A stretch of 46,402 nucleotides of DNA, taken from the NCBI RefSeq assembly GCF_910586915.1, contig NZ_CAJULN010000023.1, positions 1 through 46,402 of the forward strand, in the 5' to 3' direction. This DNA comes from an uncultured Bacteroides sp. Lineage in GTDB: Bacteria; Bacteroidota; Bacteroidia; Bacteroidales; Bacteroidaceae. Position 1 is the stretch's first letter. Each line of letters starts with the position of its first letter. The position numbers and the translations under genes are program-made. The notes under the pieces are model-generated. The model did not search any database. It was not told the DNA's origin and worked only from the letters and a program-made list of their open reading frames with translations. Below, piece after piece: positions 41,511 through 46,402 of the stretch.

Positions 41511-42947
41511 ATGGCAAAGACTCTCTCCAGATTCTATCTCCTCAAAAAGGACGAGAACAAGGATAAAGCAACCCTTTTCGTAAGGGTACAAGACCCCATA
41601 CGCAAAATTGATGTTCAGTTTACCACGCGGCTCCGAGTATCGGTGCCGGAGTGGAAAGTGGCTATGTCGAGCGAGGACGCATTGGCACGGCATCGCAAGG
41701 AGTATCCGAAACTGCATGATAAGCTCGGTCGCATCGAGGTTATGCTCAAGCGCGAAATGGAGGCTCCTGAATTTGACCGCGAAAAGGTAAAGCATGAGAT
41801 AATGGCTATCGCTGACCCGGAAAAATCCGAGATAGTGCGCCGCCAACAGGAGGCTGAAATTGTTGTTAAGAAAAAAGAAGAACGCCAACAACAGGAAGAA
41901 GCGGAGAAAGCTCGCATTGCCGCAGAATCCGAGCGGGCAAACATCTGGAATTTCCTTGACCGGTTTGTCGAGGAAATAAAATCAGGCAAACGTCTCAATG
42001 GCAACAACCGATATACTGCCGGGAGTTGCAAGGCTTGGAGCAGTTTTAGAAAACTGTTCAAAGGATTTGATCCACGCCACAAACTGACATGGGCAGATGT
42101 TGACCGCTCGTTGGTGACGAAGTTTCTTGACCACCTTCAGAAACTCGACTACATGGGCAGTTCGGTCAACAAGTATCTTGTATCTTTCCGCGCTATGGTG
42201 GGCTACGCATACGAAGACGGACTGCATAACAATGACCGTGCGTTGAGTTGTTTCTCCAAACGTAAGGTTGAGGAAAGCGACAAGGCTGTCGAAATCTATC
42301 TTACCGAAACGGAGCTACAGGCATTAGCCGAGATGGAACTGACAGGGCTTAAAGACCAAGTGCGTGATATTTTCCTCGTTGGTTGCTATACTTGTCAGCG
42401 CGTCAGCGACTACAATAACATTCAGCCGGAGGACTTCACTACAACCGCAAAAGGAACTCCGATCATCCGTCTTGTCCAGCAAAAGACGCGCAACGAGGTG
42501 AAGATTCCCATAATGAATCCCAACCTTGAAGCGATCTGCAAGAAATACGAATATCACTTGCCATCGGTGGTTGACCAGATTCTCAACCGCTACATCAAAG
42601 AGATACTGAAAGACCTGTCCGAAACGGTGCCTACACTTGCAGTCAAGGTGCCGACAAAGCTCACGATGAAGCAGAAGGAAAAGGAGAAAGCCGGAGAAAT
42701 GACGGTAGAACGCAACGACAAAGGAGAAGTGATGATGCCCCGCTATGATTGCGTCACCACCCATACCGCCCGGCGCAGTGGCATTACCAATATGTATCTC
42801 TCCCACAAATTTACCATAGTCCAGATGATGCACGTCAGCGGACACAAGACTCAAAAGACCTTTATGGACTACATCAAACTCTCATCAGATGAAATCGCCG
42901 ATGAGATAGACGCAATCGTCAACGGAGCAAAAGAAGAAGTGTTCTGA
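41511..42947 (+). CDS. int: Second tyrosine recombinase (integrase)
   Basis: This encodes 478 residues. An N-terminal arm-binding domain (LSRFYLLKKDENKDKATLFV, FTTRLRVSVPEWK) is followed by a Glu/Arg-rich coiled coil (about 110-145), a SAM-like domain (WNFLDRFVEEIKSG, VNKYLVSFRAMVGYAYED) and the catalytic domain. Catalytic marks are the first Arg in CYTCQRVSDYNNI, a Lys in LVQQKTRNEVKIPI, TTHTARRSGI (H and R) and VSGHKTQKTFMDYIKL (H and Tyr). Unlike the first integrase, this one keeps the first Arg. An insert (about 380-405) is rich in Lys/Glu. It probably serves a separate element occupying the right part of the window. A terminator follows. Confidence 0.93.
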   Translation: MAKTLSRFYLLKKDENKDKATLFVRVQDPIRKIDVQFTTRLRVSVPEWKVAMSSEDALARHRKEYPKLHDKLGRIEVMLKREMEAPEFDREKVKHEIMAIADPEKSEIVRRQQEAEIVVKKKEERQQQEEAEKARIAAESERANIWNFLDRFVEEIKSGKRLNGNNRYTAGSCKAWSSFRKLFKGFDPRHKLTWADVDRSLVTKFLDHLQKLDYMGSSVNKYLVSFRAMVGYAYEDGLHNNDRALSCFSKRKVEESDKAVEIYLTETELQALAEMELTGLKDQVRDIFLVGCYTCQRVSDYNNIQPEDFTTTAKGTPIIRLVQQKTRNEVKIPIMNPNLEAICKKYEYHLPSVVDQILNRYIKEILKDLSETVPTLAVKVPTKLTMKQKEKEKAGEMTVERNDKGEVMMPRYDCVTTHTARRSGITNMYLSHKFTIVQMMHVSGHKTQKTFMDYIKLSSDEIADEIDAIVNGAKEEVF

Positions 42948-42970
42948 CCGACTTCGTTATATATGGCTAA

Positions 42971-42996
42971 AACTCCAACGGACTGTTGGAGTTTTT
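42971..42996 (+). terminator. Intrinsic terminator of the second integrase gene
   Basis: AACTCCAAC pairs with GTTGGAGTT around a 5-base loop, followed by Ts. It is 24 bp after the integrase stop. Confidence 0.8.
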
Positions 42997-43035
42997 ATGT
43001 CGCCTGATATTTTCTTTTGCTCAGTCGTATATGTA

Positions 43036-43077
43036 GGTTTAGTTTATCGGGCATATATAAAGCCCGAACTAAACCAA
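43036..43077. repeat. 42-bp hairpin repeat, copy 1
   Basis: The repeat reads GGTTTAGTTTATCGGGC, ATATATAAA, then GCCCGAACTAAACCAA and folds into a long stem (GGTTTAGT/ACTAAACC outside, TCGGGC/GCCCGA inside). It is the same as 44817-44858 except for one base and is in the same orientation. The two copies bound the DUF3800 cassette. Confidence 0.85.
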
Positions 43078-43100
43078 TCCGACTTATAACATCCATCACG

Positions 43101-43222
43101 GTGCCAAATGTGCATAAATAGTATGCGATTTGGCACTCTCGTGGAATTTCGTTATCTACGATTATCATGCCCCTCCATTCCATCAAACTTCCAAATGTGC
43201 CATAAAATCTTAGATTTGGAAG
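43101..43222. repeat. Two tandem hairpins with compensatory stem changes
   Basis: Hairpin 1 pairs GTGCCAAAT (43101-43109) with ATTTGGCAC (43128-43136). Hairpin 2 pairs CTTCCAAAT (43188-43196) with ATTTGGAAG (43214-43222). Both loops begin GTGC, then ATAAA. The outer stem bases differ between the copies on both sides so that pairing is kept. No gene was recognised in 42997-43398. Confidence 0.75.
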
Positions 43223-43412
43223 CGTGACGTAAGAGTTCTATAATCACACTACTCCTAAGGTGCATCGCAGAATATGGCGCGGCTATCTGAATGAGCAGAA
43301 ATACTGCGACAGCTCGTCGCAGTTATTGGATGACGATATAATTTTGAACTTTCTTAGCCTATTGGCTGTTTTGATTTTGTAGAGTTAGAAAAAATCGCTA
43401 ACTTTGCACCGT

Positions 43413-43469
43413 CATCGATCGAAGAACGAAAGACTTGGTTGGCCGCATTACCGTAAATGCGGTTTTTTT
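43413..43469 (+). ncRNA. Putative short transcript with promoter and terminator
   Basis: TTTG at 43376-43379 and TAACTTTG at 43399-43406 are spaced by 19 bp, a good Bacteroides promoter. About 55 nt downstream, CCGCATT (43443-43449) pairs with AATGCGG (43456-43462), followed by seven Ts. The transcript would have no reading frame. Its AACGAAAGACTTGG before the stem resembles the AACAAAAGATTGG of the small RNAs at 21959 and 22236. The same hairpin would also terminate the convergent gene ending at 43468. Confidence 0.55.
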
Positions 43470-44004
43470 ATGCCTTGTTCTGAAGCTTACGCATATAGTA
43501 TGCGTGATTGGACTGGTCAACGCAGAAGCCGGTAATTAAAGCAAAATTGGGATTTATATATTCCACGACAACCATATAGCCTTTTGCGCGATACCAAAAG
43601 TATTCGCGTTCCCGACCGGAATTTTCAATATATCTGAACCGCGTGATACGTTTGTCGGAGGCGTTCTCTAAAATGGGCTTTATCCAATGGACGCGCACTG
43701 CTCGCTCTGAGCGAAACTCTCTCACCGTTTTTGCTGTTTTACGCCTATCCTCTTTGGCATCCCGCGTTATAACATGGACGAACTTCTCAAGCAGTCCGTC
43801 AAACCAATCGGGCAACCCATCCTTATGTGAGCGATTGTATGGATAAGGCTTTATTATCAATTCGGCACCATCAAGATTTACCTTCTGGATTAAGACATCA
43901 TCCTTGAATCTCTCATGCAGCTCTAATATCTTGTCCTTGTCATCAACCGACAATTCGCAATCAAAATATGGCTGCAACATTCCGAGTATATCGTTATCAG
44001 CCAT
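43468..44004 (-). CDS. Unknown protein paired with DUF3800, possible RNase-fold toxin
   Basis: This encodes 178 residues from ATG at 44004, overlapping the stop of the DUF3800 gene by eight bases. I do not recognise the family firmly. The N-terminal half is helical (ILELHERFKDDVLIQ, DWFDGLLEKFVHVITRDAKE). The C-terminal half is strand-rich: RSERAVRVHWIKPILENA, RITRFRYIENSGREREYFWY, AKGYMVVVEYINPNFALITG. An R...R...HW start followed by a terminal VVVEY...LITGF strand pair is reminiscent of BECR-fold (Barnase/EndoU/ColicinE5/RelE) nuclease domains, but that is a weak likeness. The overlap implies it acts with the DUF3800 protein. Confidence 0.6.
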   Translation of the reverse strand: MADNDILGMLQPYFDCELSVDDKDKILELHERFKDDVLIQKVNLDGAELIIKPYPYNRSHKDGLPDWFDGLLEKFVHVITRDAKEDRRKTAKTVREFRSERAVRVHWIKPILENASDKRITRFRYIENSGREREYFWYRAKGYMVVVEYINPNFALITGFCVDQSNHAYYMRKLQNKA

Positions 44005-44716
44005 TTCTTTTCTTCGGTTGAAAATCGTAAATCGCGAACTTGTCATCTCCCGGCTCAGTCCCTTCATCAAGATGGTAACCCGACAATTCTTCGATAAGTC
44101 TTACAATGTGGGATTTTGCCTCGCTTCCATTCAGACCTCTTGCCCTGTATGTGATAGCCCCGATTATAATATCAGCAAGCTGGATAAACTGCGATTCATG
44201 TGAACGGATATTCTGCAACGACTGTATTTTATCGTTCGTCCCTATCATGTTTGTCAGTTCACTGTGTATTGAGGCAAGTTTGATTTTACCGTTATTGTCT
44301 TTAAGGTCAAGGAAAATTCGGTAAGAATTGGCACTGTCGGAATTATGCCGGATAGAAAACCGGATAAGGCGTTCAATGACTGAATAATAGAACCGGTTAT
44401 ACTCATCACGCTCCAAAGAATGAGCCTGAATATTCGACTTGTTCTTGATAAGCACACTGCGGAATACCATTGATGACTCAAAAAACAAACGCAGAATCTC
44501 GTCATACATGGCAAGATGCGTGCGGCTTACAGTATTCCATTTCAATTCATGGAGGATGCCATATTTGCGTTTTATGCGTTTAAGTTCGACCTTATAAGCA
44601 TCAAGGTCTGCATCAGGCACAATTATTGCCCCAATGCACATAATATCGCTGTTATCAAATTGCAGATAACAACTCTCATCGCAAAATATTGAATATGCCT
44701 TTTGCAGTTGCTCCAT
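43997..44716 (-). CDS. DUF3800 protein
   Basis: This encodes 239 residues. The DUF3800 fold is RNase H-like; the acidic residues are visible in YSIFCDESCYLQF (D, E near the start), LHELKWNTV, RIFLDLKDN and SHESQFIQLADIIIGAITYR. Such proteins occur next to toxins and in defence islands and may be nucleases or immunity partners. A -7-like TAACTTTG lies just four bases before the ATG on the minus strand, so the message could be almost leaderless if that box is used. The next gene overlaps its end, and both lie between copies of the 42-bp hairpin repeat. Confidence 0.85.
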   Translation of the reverse strand: MEQLQKAYSIFCDESCYLQFDNSDIMCIGAIIVPDADLDAYKVELKRIKRKYGILHELKWNTVSRTHLAMYDEILRLFFESSMVFRSVLIKNKSNIQAHSLERDEYNRFYYSVIERLIRFSIRHNSDSANSYRIFLDLKDNNGKIKLASIHSELTNMIGTNDKIQSLQNIRSHESQFIQLADIIIGAITYRARGLNGSEAKSHIVRLIEELSGYHLDEGTEPGDDKFAIYDFQPKKRNG

Positions 44717-44816
44717 ACTGCAAAGTTACTACAAATCCGTGAGATATGAAAACCTTGTCCGTTCAAGAATATAACTCCGCTGGGATTTTTCTTTTCACCC
44801 TCCCACATATTAGTTA

Positions 44817-44858
44817 GGTTTAGTTTATCGGGCATATATAAAGCCCGAACCAAACCAA
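44817..44858. repeat. 42-bp hairpin repeat, copy 2
   Basis: This is the second copy of 43036-43077 with one base changed (ACC for ACT near the 3' side). Sequence to the left of both copies is also similar (TTTTCTTTT, ATAT, TAGGTTTAG). It lies between the DUF3800 gene and the divergent LuxR gene. Confidence 0.85.
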
Positions 44859-44917
44859 AATTATGGCTTAGGAAAGGATAAACAAGCGCATTTAATCGTT
44901 TAGTCGCCGATTTTTAG

Positions 44918-44925
44918 TAACTTTG
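44918..44925 (+). promoter_or_regulatory. Bacteroides -7 box TAACTTTG for the LuxR gene
   Basis: This matches TAnnTTTG, 20 bp before the ATG at 44946. Confidence 0.55.
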
Positions 44926-44945
44926 TACTTGGAAGACAGTTTCAG

Positions 44946-45701
44946 ATGAAAACGACAGATGATTTCTTCATACCGGATAATGAGGTCAAGCTCCCGGAGG
45001 AACTTGATTACAGCTGTGTGGATGAATACATCCGCTCGGCTGAGGCGTTTTCTCGCTCCACATATCAGAGCGTCTATATCATCGACTATTTCAAGCAGAA
45101 TTTCCTGTATGTGTCGCCAAATCCGATGTTCCTATGCGGATTGACTCCTGAACAGATGATGAAACTGGGCTATCGCTTCTATCTGGAATATGTACCTGAG
45201 GATGAACAGCAGTTTTTGATTGATCTGAACGAGGCGGGATTTTCATTTCACAATACAATTCCGGTCGAAGAACGCAAGGACTGGTATATCTCATACGACT
45301 TTCACATATTGAACGGAGGCAGGAAGATTCTCGTTAATCACAAACTCACCCCTCTTGTATTGACTTCCGACGGTCGTATGTGGCTTGCGCTCTGCGTTGT
45401 ATCGGCAGCTACCCACACATCGCCCGGTCATATTGAGATACACCGTGTAGGTACACCGGATTATTTTGAATACAACCGAAACACACGCCGATGGGATAAG
45501 CGGCAGATGCCGACCCTTACCGACGGGGAAAAGGCGGTGCTCACTTTGTCGATTCAGGGCTACACCATGTCGGAGATTGCCGACCGAATATGCCTGTCGC
45601 CCGACACCATCAAGAAATACCGCCAGCGCATATTTGAGAAACTTGATGTGCGCAATATCTCCGAAGCCATAGTTGCGGCTACAAATAACAAGCTACTCTA
45701 A
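44946..45701 (+). CDS. PAS-LuxR transcriptional regulator
   Basis: This encodes 251 residues. The N-terminal two thirds look PAS-like (YQSVYIIDYFKQNFLYVSPN, MMKLGYRFYLEYVPEDEQQF), and the C-terminus is a LuxR/FixJ helix-turn-helix (LTDGEKAVLTLSIQGYTMSE, IADRICLSPDTIKKYRQRIF, EKLDVRNISEAI). This kind of regulator is common in Bacteroidales accessory regions, and the broken gene at 36172 has the same plan. The ligand or signal is unknown. Its 3' end overlaps the convergent gene by nine bases. Confidence 0.85.
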   Translation: MKTTDDFFIPDNEVKLPEELDYSCVDEYIRSAEAFSRSTYQSVYIIDYFKQNFLYVSPNPMFLCGLTPEQMMKLGYRFYLEYVPEDEQQFLIDLNEAGFSFHNTIPVEERKDWYISYDFHILNGGRKILVNHKLTPLVLTSDGRMWLALCVVSAATHTSPGHIEIHRVGTPDYFEYNRNTRRWDKRQMPTLTDGEKAVLTLSIQGYTMSEIADRICLSPDTIKKYRQRIFEKLDVRNISEAIVAATNNKLL

Positions 45702-46232
45702 ATTCTTGCACAGATAGAAACGGGGGAAATGTTTTACCTCTCTCCCGACGGCGATGTTGGCTGCTATCCGTGCGCATATATGCGCTGCGGTTCTAAGAGC
45801 CGCACTGTTCGTTACGCCGTTTCTGATGTCGGATAATGAATCACGCAACCACTCGCAACCATTAATGTTCCAGAAAGCACAGTACCCTGCCATATATGTT
45901 GCCGCCCATTGCCGGAGGTCAGGTTTGCATAGCATATCCCTTTCATCATCGGGCATAACTACAATCGCACCTGCTCCATTTACAAAATCGAATGGCAGTA
46001 TCAAAGGAATGTCTGTTACCTTTGACATACAGGAGCTATCTTCGTTGACATTCTCGGCAATAACATCGAAATTGCTTATCGCAGGCTGCTTATCAGAGGA
46101 AGATATTATTTGAATGGACTCAAAGCCCAACTGTTGAAGTTCGACCTTGATGCTGTCAATAAATTCATTCGCTCCTACAACTGCAATTCGGCAACCTGCG
46201 ATACGGCGTCTTTCTTCGCTTGTCATATTCAT
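45693..46232 (-). CDS. Unknown protein with Rossmann-like start
   Basis: This encodes 179 residues; a second ATG at 46226 is an alternative start. After a charged start, CRIAVVGANEFIDSIKVELQ resembles a nucleotide-binding beta-alpha-beta turn like that of E1/ThiF-type proteins, and FDVIAENVNE and IPLILPFDFVNGAGAIVVMP could be later strands. The end (AALRTAAHICARIAANIAVG) is helical. The length is too short for a full E1 enzyme and no catalytic Cys is evident. It overlaps the LuxR gene tail to tail and has its own -7 box (TAAATTTG). Confidence 0.6.
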   Translation of the reverse strand: MNMTSEERRRIAGCRIAVVGANEFIDSIKVELQQLGFESIQIISSSDKQPAISNFDVIAENVNEDSSCMSKVTDIPLILPFDFVNGAGAIVVMPDDERDMLCKPDLRQWAATYMAGYCAFWNINGCEWLRDSLSDIRNGVTNSAALRTAAHICARIAANIAVGREVKHFPRFYLCKNLE

Positions 46233-46248
46233 TATTGATTTTACACTG

Positions 46249-46362
46249 CAAATTTAGGACTATCCCCTCTGCTGTGCCATACCCAAAAGTGTATGTTTTC
46301 ATCTCCAAACTCATTTGTACACTTTTGGGTATGGCATGAATTTTTTAACGGCTGTAATTTTG
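46249..46362. promoter_or_regulatory. Divergent control region with perfect 19-bp inverted repeat
   Basis: TGCCATACCCAAAAGTGTA at 46275-46293 is exactly inverted at 46318-46336, with 24 bp between. A minus-strand TAAATTTG (46249-46256) faces the gene at 46232 and a plus-strand TAATTTTG (46355-46362) faces the gene starting at 46389. The arms are well placed as a shared operator. Confidence 0.75.
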
Positions 46363-46388
46363 CATCAGAAATCAAAAACAACACGAAT

Positions 46389-46402
46389 ATGAAAACGATA
46401 CT
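46389..46402 (+). CDS. Start of a gene cut by the window edge
   Basis: ATG at 46389 follows a -7 box by 26 bp and opens MKTI before the sequence ends. Too little is present to identify it. Confidence 0.45.

Noticed and set aside
42995..43186. Minus-strand open frame of 63 codons
   Set aside because: It is made largely of the 42-bp hairpin repeat and the first covarying hairpin; the piece VRALYMPDKLNL recurs in a second frame at 44623-44853 only because of the repeat.
44623..44853. Minus-strand open frame of 76 codons over the second hairpin repeat
   Set aside because: It overlaps the DUF3800 gene start and the repeat; there is no independent sign of coding.

Overview
The window looks like a Bacteroides (Bacteroidales) chromosome segment. 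The reasons are the SusC/SusD pair, the fused malic enzyme, RteA/RteB-type regulators, Bacteroidetes tyrosine recombinases, and the repeated use of the Bacteroides -7 promoter box TAnnTTTG ahead of genes. No rRNA, intact tRNA or CRISPR array was seen.

Positions 1-5050 form a degenerate stretch. Three neighbouring genes each appear broken: a transglutaminase-like lipoprotein with an in-frame TGA, a Cys-rich HExxH lipoprotein split by a frameshift, and an O-antigen-ligase-like/TPR membrane protein with a frameshift and an in-frame TAA. A 22-bp periodic palindrome array and a duplicated 55-bp leader lie among them.

Positions 5053-24055 are housekeeping and metabolic chromosome. They hold malic enzyme with a translationally coupled 58-aa membrane protein, O-acetylhomoserine sulfhydrylase, a cell-wall amidase, and a small polysaccharide utilisation locus (GH16, SusC, SusD, plus a divergent membrane-anchored AraC-type regulator without a kinase domain). 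A YeiH-type transporter, an SDR oxidoreductase, two tandem small-RNA units, a urea transporter and a TIGR02757/DUF2400 protein follow. Several intergenic regions carry long inverted repeats.

Positions 24058-41208 look like a roughly 17-kb integrated element, bounded by two homologous but non-identical end cassettes that share a 15-bp core, with a tyrosine integrase at the right end. Its left part is an AT-rich, tightly overlapping operon: XRE regulator, single-chain N6-adenine restriction-modification enzyme, DUF262 protein, HEPN-like protein, then an AlbA/Schlafen-type ATPase. This is a candidate composite defence island. The middle carries a CTnDOT-like rteA/rteB module without tetQ; the place upstream of rteA is held by acetyltransferase, DUF1349 and VOC genes. 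The right part has a frameshifted LuxR regulator, mobA without a relaxase, an oriT-like hairpin, two excisionase-like HTH genes, a RhuM-like gene and the integrase. No conjugation machinery is seen, so the element probably depends on helpers or is decayed.

Positions 41230-46402 start a second accessory region. It has a second integrase with a 60-bp tandem repeat in its leader, covarying hairpins, and a DUF3800 plus unknown-gene cassette bounded by identical-orientation 42-bp hairpin repeats. A short promoter-terminator transcript, a LuxR regulator, an unknown Rossmann-like protein, and a divergent control region with a perfect 19-bp inverted repeat at the right edge complete it.
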